Shown: piece after piece, positions 43,043 to 51,660 of the stretch | Layout of the letters: each line of letters opens with the position of its first letter | Position numbering within the stretch: position 1 is the first letter of the stretch | Made by a program: the position numbers and the translations under genes | Source: Pelagomonas calceolata | Lineage: Eukaryota; Sar; Pelagophyceae; Pelagomonadales; Pelagomonadaceae | Length of the DNA stretch: 64,000 nucleotides | Reading direction: 5' to 3' | Assembly (NCBI GenBank): GCA_918797485.1 | Contig: CAKKNE010000006.1 | Span: 62,001-126,000, forward strand | The notes under the pieces: generated by a model | Database searches by the model: none | What the model saw: only the letters and a program-made list of their open reading frames with translations | What the model was told of the DNA's origin: nothing

Positions 43043-45046
43043 ATGTCCTTCTCCGGCCAGGGCGGCTACTTCCAGGAGAACAGCGACGACGACACGCGCT
43101 TCTCCGCAACCCTACAACCGCCGCAGCCGCGCCGCGCGCCGCCGCCGCGGCCGTCGCCCAAGCAACCCGCCACCCGGGAGAGCGGCCTCGCTTTTGGAGC
43201 TGTCCGCTTCCCGTCGACGACGAGTGTGCTCTGGGACCGCGCGTGTTCGGCGCCCTTCCGCGCGTCGCTGGCCGACGACGCGCCGGCGGTCGTCGTGACC
43301 GCGGACTGCGCACGCACCCTCAACGACTTCGTGGATGAATCAAACGACACGCGGCGCTTCGTGGGCGCCGTGGCGGCCCGATCGAAAGTCGCGCGCGCCG
43401 TGGATTCAACAAAATGCCCGCCGGCCGCGACGGCCGCGCGGCGCGCGGTCGTTTTTGGCGACGACGTCGCCGTGCAATCTATCGGCGGGCGGCGTTTGGA
43501 TGTTGTCGTGTCGACGCAGAACGTGGGACCCGAAGATGATAATGATGACCTCACCCTCGCGGCCACCGTCTCGAAACGAGACACAACTTTGAGGATCGAG
43601 CTGGCCTGCGCGGCGCCGGCCACGACCTACGCCTTCTCCCAGCTGCGGATGCCGCTCGCCGTCCTCCCGACGCCGCTGGACGCGGCGCTGCGGCGGTCGA
43701 ACGGCGCGTCGCTCCCCAGAAGACCGGGCGCGTACGACGCCGCCGTGCGGTGTGGCTACGTGACGCTCGACGAGGCGAGGAGAGCGGTGTTTCTGTTGGA
43801 CGACGATCCCTTGACGGAAGCAACACCACTGGTCGGCGTCTTCTGCGCGGGATTCGTCTGCGCGGATGCGACGCGCGCGTGCCGCGACGGCGCGGTCGTC
43901 GCGGCCTGCGCGGCGTTCCTGCGGCGGTCGGGCACGGCCTTGGTAGCAGCGGAGACGTGCCTCGTGGCCGTCTTCTGCGCGCCGGCGCGGAACCAACCCG
44001 CGGCGCCGACGTTTTTTGAGTGTCGGGGCTCCCCGGACGGCGGCCGCGAAATTTTGGATTTCGCCTGCGACTTGGATGTCGACAGTCTGGGCGCATCTGG
44101 TGAGGCGCCGCGGGCCGTGGTGGTGGCGGCGCTGAAGCGGCGGCCGGCGCTGGCGCCGCCACCGCCTGCCACGGCTCCTCCCGCCAAAGCGGCGCCGCCG
44201 TCGCCCCTGAAGGACGACGACAGCGCGACGACGACGACGATGGACGAGTCGACGGTCGACACGCGCCTGAAGCGGGCGACGGGCCGCATCCGCGAGCTCG
44301 AGGCGCGGCTCGCGGCCTACGAGGGCGCCGCGGCCGCGCCCGCGAAGGCCGACACGGGCCGCGTCCGCGAGCTCGAGGCCAAGCTAGCGGCCTACGAGGC
44401 CGCGGCGCCGGCGACGGCCGAGCCCGCGGCGCCGGCGCCGGAAAAGGCCGCCGCGCCGGCGCCGGCGCGGGCCGAGGCGCCGGCCCCGCCACGCGCCGAG
44501 GCGCCGGAGAAGCCCCTGCCCCCGGCAATACGCCCCAACCGCGCGGCGCAGAGCATTCGGCGGACCGCCGCCGTGCGGGCGCCGCCGGCGTCGCCGGCGC
44601 CGGCGCCGGCGCCGCGGCCCGCCGCGTCGCCGGCGTCGCAGCCGCCGCCGCCGCCCGACGTCTTCCCGACGCGCCGGCCGAAGGACGAGCTGCGCGCGTC
44701 GGCGGAAGACGTCGCCGACGTCATCAGCGGCGCCTACGACGACGCCGGCACGGACGACGACGAGGACGTGAGCTTCGCGAGCGTCGGCGTCGTGCGCGCG
44801 CTGCGCCTGCCCGACGCGTCCGTCGGGAGCGTCGGCCCCGAGACGAGCGGCGGCGCGCTCGAGGCGGCGGCCTACGCCTCCATGCCGCTCACGGAGGTGA
44901 ACGAGAACTTCCCCAAGGCCGGCGAGGGTGCTGATTTGAACGCCTTCCCGAAGATCCGCGTGCCGCCCAATGAGTGCTTCGTCGACCCGGACTCGGACGA
45001 CGAGATCGTCGCGCAGTACGTCGAGACTGGAACCGTTGACGCGTGA
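43043..45046 (+). CDS. STIL/SAS-5-like centriole duplication protein
   Basis: 667 residues, no intron. The N-terminal half follows vertebrate STIL: FPSTTSVLWDRACSAPFRAS (STIL: FPPSK-ALWNPTPTGDF), then VVVTADCARTL, then at about 235-265 CGYVTLDEARRAVFLLDDDP and PLVGVFCAGF (STIL: YGYLTMDETRK...SDPKVYSLPLVGIWLSG), and TFFECRGSPDG-type (STIL: EFYEC-P-DGKIPDF). A short coiled coil with two copies of GR(I/V)RELEA(R/K)LAAYE lies at about 413-455, where STIL/Ana2 oligomerise. A Pro/Ala-rich linker and an acidic C-terminus follow; VSFASVGVVRALRLPD may be a remnant STAN motif. STIL recruits SAS-6 and is activated by Plk4. The match is by recalled motifs, not by search. Confidence 0.72.
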   Translation: MSFSGQGGYFQENSDDDTRFSATLQPPQPRRAPPPRPSPKQPATRESGLAFGAVRFPSTTSVLWDRACSAPFRASLADDAPAVVVTADCARTLNDFVDESNDTRRFVGAVAARSKVARAVDSTKCPPAATAARRAVVFGDDVAVQSIGGRRLDVVVSTQNVGPEDDNDDLTLAATVSKRDTTLRIELACAAPATTYAFSQLRMPLAVLPTPLDAALRRSNGASLPRRPGAYDAAVRCGYVTLDEARRAVFLLDDDPLTEATPLVGVFCAGFVCADATRACRDGAVVAACAAFLRRSGTALVAAETCLVAVFCAPARNQPAAPTFFECRGSPDGGREILDFACDLDVDSLGASGEAPRAVVVAALKRRPALAPPPPATAPPAKAAPPSPLKDDDSATTTTMDESTVDTRLKRATGRIRELEARLAAYEGAAAAPAKADTGRVRELEAKLAAYEAAAPATAEPAAPAPEKAAAPAPARAEAPAPPRAEAPEKPLPPAIRPNRAAQSIRRTAAVRAPPASPAPAPAPRPAASPASQPPPPPDVFPTRRPKDELRASAEDVADVISGAYDDAGTDDDEDVSFASVGVVRALRLPDASVGSVGPETSGGALEAAAYASMPLTEVNENFPKAGEGADLNAFPKIRVPPNECFVDPDSDDEIVAQYVETGTVDA

Positions 45047-45249
45047 TAATATCCCCCCTGCCCCCCGGCGTAATCTTCGAGCGGGTCCAGATCATCCCGC
45101 GTTCGGGCCCACACCTCCCCCTGGTCAGGCCCACCATAGACGAACATTACTCGGAATCCTAGTAAAAGGACGGGGGCAGGACGGGGGCATCTCCAACTGA
45201 ACTCGCCGACGGCGGCTCAAGATTTCGCACCGTTTTGGCTACGAGGTCG

Positions 45250-45543
45250 TCACGCCTCGACGACGACCTCGCCCACCGCGCGCTCGAAGCCGCCCTCCGC
45301 GAGCAGCGGGACGACGCTGGCGAGGGTCTCCTTTAACGCGGGTCCGTTCGCCTCGAGGGACGCCATACTGTCGTAGACGGCGCAGGAGCGGATCTCGTTC
45401 GCGCTCGTCTGGGCGAAGGTCAGGCTCAGCACCCCGGGTAGAGATCTGTACCCGGGGGCGGCGTCCTTCAGCGCTGCCACAACCTCCTCCAATTTGCCCT
45501 CCTGGACTGTGAACCGCACAAAGCTCGCGGCTTTGCTCGACAT
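45250..45543 (-). CDS. Antibiotic-biosynthesis-monooxygenase (ABM) domain protein
   Basis: 97 residues from the ATG at 45543. A single dimeric ferredoxin-like ABM domain: ASFVRFTVQEGKLEEVVAAL, then GVLSLTFAQTSANEIRSCAV, and a last strand GGFERAVGEVVVEA. Such small proteins act as monooxygenases or heme/quinone-modifying enzymes; no substrate can be assigned. It is divergent from RPB11 with a GCTAG element between. Confidence 0.7.
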   Translation of the reverse strand: MSSKAASFVRFTVQEGKLEEVVAALKDAAPGYRSLPGVLSLTFAQTSANEIRSCAVYDSMASLEANGPALKETLASVVPLLAEGGFERAVGEVVVEA

Positions 45544-45653
45544 TGTATCTCTGGGAGTTATTGATGGAATACTGCTGGGAAATGGGATTCGGGCTGCGCC
45601 GTGCACCACGCAGAGCTTCCTGCAGCTGGTTCCAAGAATTATTGCCGGATCGT

Positions 45654-45676
45654 GCTAGTGTCTACATGCCGCTAGC
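45654..45676. promoter_or_regulatory. GCTAG palindromic element between divergent genes
   Basis: GCTAGTGTCTAC, ATGC, CGCTAGC: one base shorter in the core than the consensus. It lies 111 bp from the ABM start and 201 bp from the RPB11 start. Confidence 0.65.
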
Positions 45677-45876
45677 TAATTATTTTGCGGCCCATATCGC
45701 TGCGACGCGCGCCGAGGAGTGAGCTCAGTCGCACAGCACATCGGCATTGCGCCAACCGCCGTGACCGCAGCCGCACGTCACGTGCGCGCCGGCTGCCCCC
45801 CCTACATCTCGGGCTGCCTAAAACAAAAGCAGACCCCAGCCGAGCTAAGCAAAGCACCAAAAACCAGGCGTACACC

Positions 45877-46248
45877 ATGAACGCCCCGGAACGCCACCGC
45901 TCCTACCAGCTCGACGAAGGACAGGCGCGCATGACCTACGAGCCCGACCAGCGCGTCGCCTCGGCAGGCACGTTCACGATAAACAAGGAGGATCATACGG
46001 TCGGTAATTTATTGAGGATGCAGCTCCTGCGCGATGGCGACACGCGCTTCGCCGGCTACCAGCTGCCCCACCCGCTCGAGCACGTCTGCCACGTCAAGGT
46101 CGAGACGGCGCCGGGGCGCGCGCCCGTCGAGGTCATGGGCGGCGCCGTCACGGACCTGCGGCAGGAGGTCGAGCTCCTGGACCGGGGCTTCCGGGACGAG
46201 TGCGCGCGGGCCCGCGAGGAGGCCGACGCGCGGCCCATGGAGACGTAA
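45877..46248 (+). CDS. RPB11: RNA polymerase II subunit RPB11
   Basis: 123 residues, close to the usual 115-120. The family signatures are present: MNAPERHRSYQL, GTFTINKEDHTVGNLLRMQL, FAGYQLPHPLEHVCHVKVET, and VTDLRQEVELLDRGF. RPB11 pairs with RPB3 in the alpha-like assembly platform of Pol II in the nucleus. The LPHPLEH motif and the lack of Pol I/III features favour RPB11 over AC19. The stop TAA is inside ACGTAAGTACTGG. It ends 60 bp from the convergent ammonium transporter stop. Confidence 0.93.
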   Translation: MNAPERHRSYQLDEGQARMTYEPDQRVASAGTFTINKEDHTVGNLLRMQLLRDGDTRFAGYQLPHPLEHVCHVKVETAPGRAPVEVMGGAVTDLRQEVELLDRGFRDECARAREEADARPMET

Positions 46249-46308
46249 GTACTGGTAGTAGAATTCAAATTATAATGCCGCCAGTGGCGGGGGGAGGGGG
46301 TCGCGTGG

Positions 46309-48016
46309 TCAGGACTTGGCCTCGGAGATGCCGCCCGCGGGCGCGAGGCCGTCGAGGATGGAGTCGTCCGACCCCGCCGCGGCGCGCAGCTCGGCCGAGC
46401 CGGGCATCTTGACCGACGTGGGCAGGATCACGTCCCCGTGCTTCGACGAATCGAGCTCAGAATCCGAAGTGCGGCCCCCAAAGTCCGACCGCACGCCGCA
46501 GGTCCGCTTCATGACCGCGAAGAGGCCTAGGACCGGGACCGCGACCCAGGCCGCGTCCAGCAGGATGAATACGATGGCCGCGGCGAGCGAATTGCCATTG
46601 CCGCCGTAGAACGCGCCCATGCACCGTTGGCCCCGACTCGTCTCGTAAGCTGCGTCGTAGTACCGAGGGGTTGCGAAGAGCGCGGCCGCGATGAGGCCCC
46701 ACATGCCGCAGGTCGCGTGCACGGAGACGGCGCTGCAGACGTCGTCGATGCGCAGCTTGTATTCCACGAAGTGCGCGGACGCGCCGTAGAGCGGCCCGGC
46801 CACGAGGCCCGTGAACATAGCGCCGAGCGCGTTCGACGTCGCGCAGCCCGGCGTGATCGCGACGAGGCCCGCCAGGATTCCGTTGCAGGCGGCCGCGGGG
46901 TCGACGCGCCGCTTCGTCGCGTAGAAAAAAACGCCCGTGCTGAGGCACGCTGCAGCACCGCTCAGAGTCGTAGTAAAACAACCTGTGTGGAAATCAAAAT
47001 TTTACGGCGCGTTCGCATCGTCCTCCGCGCCATTGACGCGACGCCTGCTCGATAGCGTGGCGGTGTCGGTGCCCGACGCACTGGTTGATTTCCACACAGA
47101 AAACAACAGTGGGCCGCGATGCCCGCCCGCGAGGCCGACAGGACGCTGCCGCCGTTGAAGGCGAACCAGCCGAGCCAGAGCGTGAGCGTGCCCAGGACCT
47201 GCAAAACGACGGACTGTTGCCGCATGGGCACCGGGTCACCCCGCGACGTGTACTTGTTGTCCCGCGGCCCGACGGACCACGCCGCAGCGAGCGCGGCGAC
47301 ACCGCCAGTCAGATGTACGACCCCTCCTCCGGCGAAATCGAGAAGCCCACAGCCGAACGCGAGCCTCTCGTCCCGGTACGCGGACAGCCGCCCACTCTCG
47401 TGCCAGGCGACGTGCGCCACGACCGGGTACACGAAGGCCGTCAGCAGGCACGCCAGCAGGAAGTAGGGGATCATGTTGCACCGCTCGGCGATCGCGCCCG
47501 AGACGATCGTCGCGGACGTCGCCGCGAAACTCAGCCCGAAGAACCACTCCGCCTGCCCCCCAAAGCCCGGCTTCCCAACCGTCGCGGCGTTGATGTAGCC
47601 AAAGCCGGACGTGCCGAAGACGCCGTTGGCGCCCGAATTTCTAAAGCTGTCGTCGCCGTTCGCGATGGCGTGGCCCACGATCCACCAGCTCGCCGCGCCG
47701 ATGGCGATGTCCATGATGTTTTTAAGCAATATCTCTTTCGTGTGATCCTTCGCGCAGGAGCCGACTTCCAGCATGGCGAAGCCCTGCTGCATCGAGAAAA
47801 CCCCGACCTGTGCAAAAATCGACCAGTGAATTGTCCGTCTCGAAATTTGATTTATGCACTGACGCCCACGGCCGCGACGAGCAAGAAGAACGCGTCGACA
47901 ACCGTCTCATCGATGTGGCCCGCATGCTCGTCGAGGCGGCGTCGCGAGCAGGCGTCGGTCAGTTGACCGAGCTGGGCCTCGAGCGCCGCGAGGCGCGCCT
48001 CGTGGTCTAGCCCCAT
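46309..48016 (-). CDS. AMT: Ammonium transporter (AMT family)
   Basis: Three exons (48016-47870, 47807-47108, 46982-46309) give 506 residues. The N-terminal helix VDAFFLLVAA joins VGVFSMQQGFAMLEVGS across the first intron. Then GGQAEWFFGLSFAATSATIV, GGGVVHLTGGVAALAAA (pore His), GWFAFNGGSVL, and after the second intron NGILAGLVAITPGCA and VHATCGMWGLIAAALF (second pore His). About 11 membrane helices and a cytosolic tail of about 70 residues. It moves NH4+ across the plasma membrane. Both introns are introner elements, one of each end family. Both splice junctions are needed: unspliced frames split the conserved helices. Confidence 0.93.
46983..47107 (-). mobile_element. Introner element, CTGTGTGG family, 125 nt, in AMT gene
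   Basis: On the coding strand: CTGTGTGGAAATCAACC to TTTTGATTTCCACACAG, perfect 15-bp inverted termini. The flanking 8-bp repeat GTTGTTTT is perfect; the left copy gives the GT donor. Splicing joins AAH and CCFTTTLSG. A young insertion. Confidence 0.95.
47808..47869 (-). mobile_element. Introner element, CAGTGCAC family, 62 nt, in AMT gene
   Basis: On the coding strand: CAGTGCATAAATCAAATTTC to GTCGATTTTTGCACAG. Flanks GTGGGCGT and GTCGGGGT match at 6 of 8. This is the shortest copy; little more than the two termini remain. Splicing restores LLVAAVGVFSMQQGF in helix 1. Confidence 0.9.
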
Positions 48017-48407
48017 GCTCTGTGAGTGGGCGGGGGGGAGCCGGGGTGGGCGTGGGCTGAAACCGAACCGGGGCTGTCGCTCGCTGGCTTACCGAAAGCC
48101 CGAGTGCGGCTAGAAGCGAACGCCTGCCGCACGGGGGGCAGCGTACCGGCAGCTCGCTGTGCCGTTCTTCGCTGCGGGTTTGGATTCCGCGGGTATTCCG
48201 CCCGGACTAACACCGACCCGTCGGTGCTGAGCGACATCCAGACGCACTCGTAGGAGCGACCCGGTACGGTTCTTCAGTTTTTTTAGGGTCGGGTGGGTGC
48301 GAGCGCCGCCGTCGGACGCCGCGAGAAACGCCCGGACGGCCTCTACGGACGGCTCGGACCCATACGCTATCGCCGCGCCGCCGAAGACTCGACCTACAGG
48401 ATGATAC
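48017..48407. other. Intergenic spacer
   Basis: Spacer upstream of the ammonium transporter and downstream of the ULK4 gene. No GCTAG element, repeat or RNA gene was recognised. Confidence 0.4.
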
Positions 48408-51386
48408 TTACCGCCCGGCGAGCAGCTGCGCCGCGACCCCCCCGAGCGTCGTCGCCGGCGCGACGCGCCGGAGCTCCTCCACGAGGGCTTCGTGGCCCTG
48501 GGAAGGGACCCACATCACCTCGATGAGACAACGCAGGAGCGCCTCCGCCTCCGGCGCGCCGCCCTGGAGGAGCGCCGTCGCCGCGCGCGGGAGATGGTCC
48601 GCGAGGACGGCTTGCACGGCCGGCGACCGGCGGCACGCGGGGAGCGTGTGGCGCACGAGCTGGGCGCAGGCCCGGGCCAGGTCCGCGCGCGCATCGTCGT
48701 CCAACCCGATCTGCGAGAAGGTCGCGAGCGCCTCGAGCGCGACGACGAAAAGCCCGCGTGGCGGCGCGGCGCAGGCGTCGGCGAACGGCACGAGCACGGC
48801 GCCGTCGCGCGCCACGAGCGCGTCGAGCACGGCCGGCATGCCGGCGATGAGGGCACTGTCGTTCCCGTCGACGCACCGCGCGACCGCTCGCCCCACATCC
48901 CCAAGAAAGGCCGCCGAGACGACGGCCCCTTTGAGCAGCGGCGAGGCCGCGGCGCGCGCCGCGAGGGGCAGGGCGTCCGCGGCGCAGGCCTTGACGCTCT
49001 GGACCGCGGCCGCCGCGACGCCCACGGCAAGCGCGCGCACGCACTTTTCCAAGTGCGAGTCGGCGCGCAGCTCGTGCGCGTCTCGCGAGGCCACGCGCTC
49101 CAGCGCCGCCACGAGGCCGCCGTCGCGCCCGTGCTCCGTCGCCGCGGCGGCGCCCGGCGCGAGCTGGCAGATGCGCGCGAGCGCCGCGGCGCATTTCGCC
49201 CGCGCGTGCGCCGAGAGGCCGCGGCCGCCGGCCAGGGCCCGCGCGAGCGCCGGCGCCAGACCCGAAGCTTCGGCGCACGCCAGGCCGCCGTCCGACGCGA
49301 GGACGGAGTTCGCAACATTTAAATGAGCGAGCTGCCAGCGCGCGTCGTCGGAGTGCCGCAGCGCGTCGGCGCAGGCCGCCGCGACGGCGGGCGCGCCGCC
49401 GAGGCCCGCGCAGGCCTGGCGCACGGCGGCCGGCGCCGCGAGCCCGAAGCGCCGCAGCGCCCTTAACAACTGCGCGAGGGCGCCGAGGGCCGCCCGCGCG
49501 AGCGGCGTCGGTTCATTTGAAACGCGCCGCGCGAGCGCCGCCGCGACGGCCTCGGGCCGCGCGAGGAAGGGCGCCGCGCGCTTCGCCGACGCCTGGGCGA
49601 GCACGTTCTCTAGCGTGCGGCAGGCGTAGGCCGCGAGCTCCGCGTGGTCGTGATTGATATGGTCGACGACGCAGCGCGCGTGCGCGGGGTCGACGCGCCA
49701 CGCGTCGCTCTGCTCCAAACTGTCCTCGTCGTCGTCGTCCTGCGTCGCGACGTAGAAGAGCAACTCACCTAAAGCCGCCAGGGCCAGGCACCGCGTCGCC
49801 GGGTCCGCGTCCGCGTCCGTCGCGACCCGCGCCAACGTCGGCGCGAGCGCCGCGTCGTCCGCGGCGTCCGGCACGACGTACGTCGCGTGCCGCACCAAGA
49901 GCCCGAGCAGGACGAGGAGCTGTCTTCGTAAAGACGCGTCGCCGTCGCGCCGCCGCGCGAGCTTCAACAGGAGCGTCACGAACGACGAGTTGACCACGAC
50001 GTTTGCGACGTGCGAGACCTCGCAGCGCGCCGCGAGGTAGGCCACGATGTTCCTTCGATGACTCGCATCATCATCATGCACGAGGGCCTTGTAGGCCAGC
50101 ACGAGGTGCTTCTCGAGGGCGTCGTGCTCGACCTCGGCCAGCCTTGTCTGGGACTCGGCCGCGAAGGGCAGGCTCGCTTCGTCGCAGACCTCGCGCTGCG
50201 CCGCGAGGGCGCTGCCGACGATGGGCTTGACCTGGCCGTCGGCGGGGCACTCTAGTAAATTGCCGTCTACCTCGGTCGAGGGCACGAGGCCGCTCTCGTA
50301 CCAGGCGCCCTTCTCCGTCGGCGGCGAGGCGGCCGTCGCGCCGTCGTCGCCTAAGGACATCTCCATCTGGTCCGCGGTGTCCTCGGTTTTTGTGCGGCGG
50401 CGGTCGCGGTACGTCCGCGAAACTCTGAGAGGATCGTCGGATTTGGTGGACGACCCCGTGGACTCGCGCGGGCGCTTCGCCGGCGTCTCGTCGTTCATCG
50501 GATGAGACGCTAGAGCTAAATCTCTAGCTAACGCATCAAACAAGGGCTGGGGCGGCAGCGGCCGGTCCGGCGGCCTCGGGACCACATCCCGGAAGTAGCC
50601 CGTTCGGACGTCGTCCCAGCTCGGCCTTTGTAAAGGCGCCTTGGCCAGGAAGAGCCTGACGGCGTCGGAGAACTTTTGTATTGTTGAAGACGGCTCCGGG
50701 TCACTTTCCGTCGCCAGGAAAATAGACTCGTCAAAGTCCGGCTCCGTGCTCGAGATCTTCCTTATTAAATCAGGCAAAGCAGCCGCCTCGAAGGGCGCGC
50801 GGCCCGACGCGAGTTCGTAGAGGACACATCCCAGGGACCACAAATCCGACTGGTACGAGTGGACGCCGTCCTTCACGAAGAGCTCGGGGGACATGTAGTA
50901 GGGCGTGCCTCTATTTTTGGGCGCTTTGGCCTTGTTCGTGGCCGTCGGGATTCGTCGAGCTAAGCCGAAGCCGGCCAACTTCAAAACGCCGTGGTCATCC
51001 ACCAACACATTGCTTGGTCGCAAATCACAGTATAACACGCCGTGGTGGTGCAGGTACTGCAGACCAGCTAACAGATCACCACCAAATAATGTCACCGCTG
51101 GAACAGGTAATTGTCTATCAACTCTCAACAGACTCTTCAAATCACCGCCCGAACAGTACTCCAGAATCAACCACAGGTTGTTCCGCGTCTCGTACCAATC
51201 AAAAAACTTCAAAGCGTGGGGATGTCTAAGGGCGTGCATCATCTGGACCTCGTTGACGACTTTACTCATCTGGTCCTTGGCGACGCGCTTGACCGCGACG
51301 TAGGTCACGGTCTTCTTCTGCCTTCCCTTGAAGACCTGGGAGTTCTTGCCGGCGCCGATCTCGTTGAAGATGTGGTACTTGTCCAT
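48408..51386 (-). CDS. ULK4: ULK4/RUNKEL-type pseudokinase with ARM repeats
   Basis: 992 residues from the ATG at 51386, no intron. The kinase-like domain (about 1-275) matches ULK4: MDKYHIFNEIGAGKNSQVFK, FDWYETRNNLWLILEYCSGG, then LHHHGVLYCDLRPSNVLV and SDLWSLGCVLYELASGRAPF. The VAVK lysine is kept, but HRD reads YCD and DFG reads GFG, so Mg-ATP catalysis is unlikely. The C-terminal 570 residues are armadillo-type helices; ALGELLFYVATQDDDDED corresponds to TLGELIYLVATQE in human ULK4. ULK4 and plant RUNKEL/TIO act in cilia, microtubules and cytokinesis. The linker has GSSTKSDDPLRVSR, shared with the coiled-coil protein at 33405-36599. The stop is in GGTAAGTATC. Confidence 0.88.
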   Translation of the reverse strand: MDKYHIFNEIGAGKNSQVFKGRQKKTVTYVAVKRVAKDQMSKVVNEVQMMHALRHPHALKFFDWYETRNNLWLILEYCSGGDLKSLLRVDRQLPVPAVTLFGGDLLAGLQYLHHHGVLYCDLRPSNVLVDDHGVLKLAGFGLARRIPTATNKAKAPKNRGTPYYMSPELFVKDGVHSYQSDLWSLGCVLYELASGRAPFEAAALPDLIRKISSTEPDFDESIFLATESDPEPSSTIQKFSDAVRLFLAKAPLQRPSWDDVRTGYFRDVVPRPPDRPLPPQPLFDALARDLALASHPMNDETPAKRPRESTGSSTKSDDPLRVSRTYRDRRRTKTEDTADQMEMSLGDDGATAASPPTEKGAWYESGLVPSTEVDGNLLECPADGQVKPIVGSALAAQREVCDEASLPFAAESQTRLAEVEHDALEKHLVLAYKALVHDDDASHRRNIVAYLAARCEVSHVANVVVNSSFVTLLLKLARRRDGDASLRRQLLVLLGLLVRHATYVVPDAADDAALAPTLARVATDADADPATRCLALAALGELLFYVATQDDDDEDSLEQSDAWRVDPAHARCVVDHINHDHAELAAYACRTLENVLAQASAKRAAPFLARPEAVAAALARRVSNEPTPLARAALGALAQLLRALRRFGLAAPAAVRQACAGLGGAPAVAAACADALRHSDDARWQLAHLNVANSVLASDGGLACAEASGLAPALARALAGGRGLSAHARAKCAAALARICQLAPGAAAATEHGRDGGLVAALERVASRDAHELRADSHLEKCVRALAVGVAAAAVQSVKACAADALPLAARAAASPLLKGAVVSAAFLGDVGRAVARCVDGNDSALIAGMPAVLDALVARDGAVLVPFADACAAPPRGLFVVALEALATFSQIGLDDDARADLARACAQLVRHTLPACRRSPAVQAVLADHLPRAATALLQGGAPEAEALLRCLIEVMWVPSQGHEALVEELRRVAPATTLGGVAAQLLAGR

Positions 51387-51558
51387 GGTTTTTTGGTGCT
51401 GCTTGGTGCTGCTTTGTGGGCTGCCTCGCCGCACGGCTCCCGGTTGGCGGCGGCTGCCCCGCCGCGTGCGCTGCGCGGGCGAGGTGCTGCGCGCGCCCGT
51501 GCGTGCGTTGCGTGCGGTTTAGGCAGTGGTTCGGCGTCGCGCGCCTTTGAAAAATGCT

Positions 51559-51577
51559 GCTAGCGTAAGACACTAGC
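51559..51577. promoter_or_regulatory. GCTAG palindromic element upstream of ULK4
   Basis: GCTAGC, then GTAAGACACTAGC: the two arms without the usual 3-4 base spacer. It lies 173 bp upstream of the ULK4 start. Confidence 0.65.
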
Positions 51578-51660
51578 GGCCGCGGAGGTTCAGGCGATGG
51601 TTCGGGCTGAGTAGCAAGCCATGGTGATGCATATTATAAGACTAGAAGCCCGCAGAGGAC

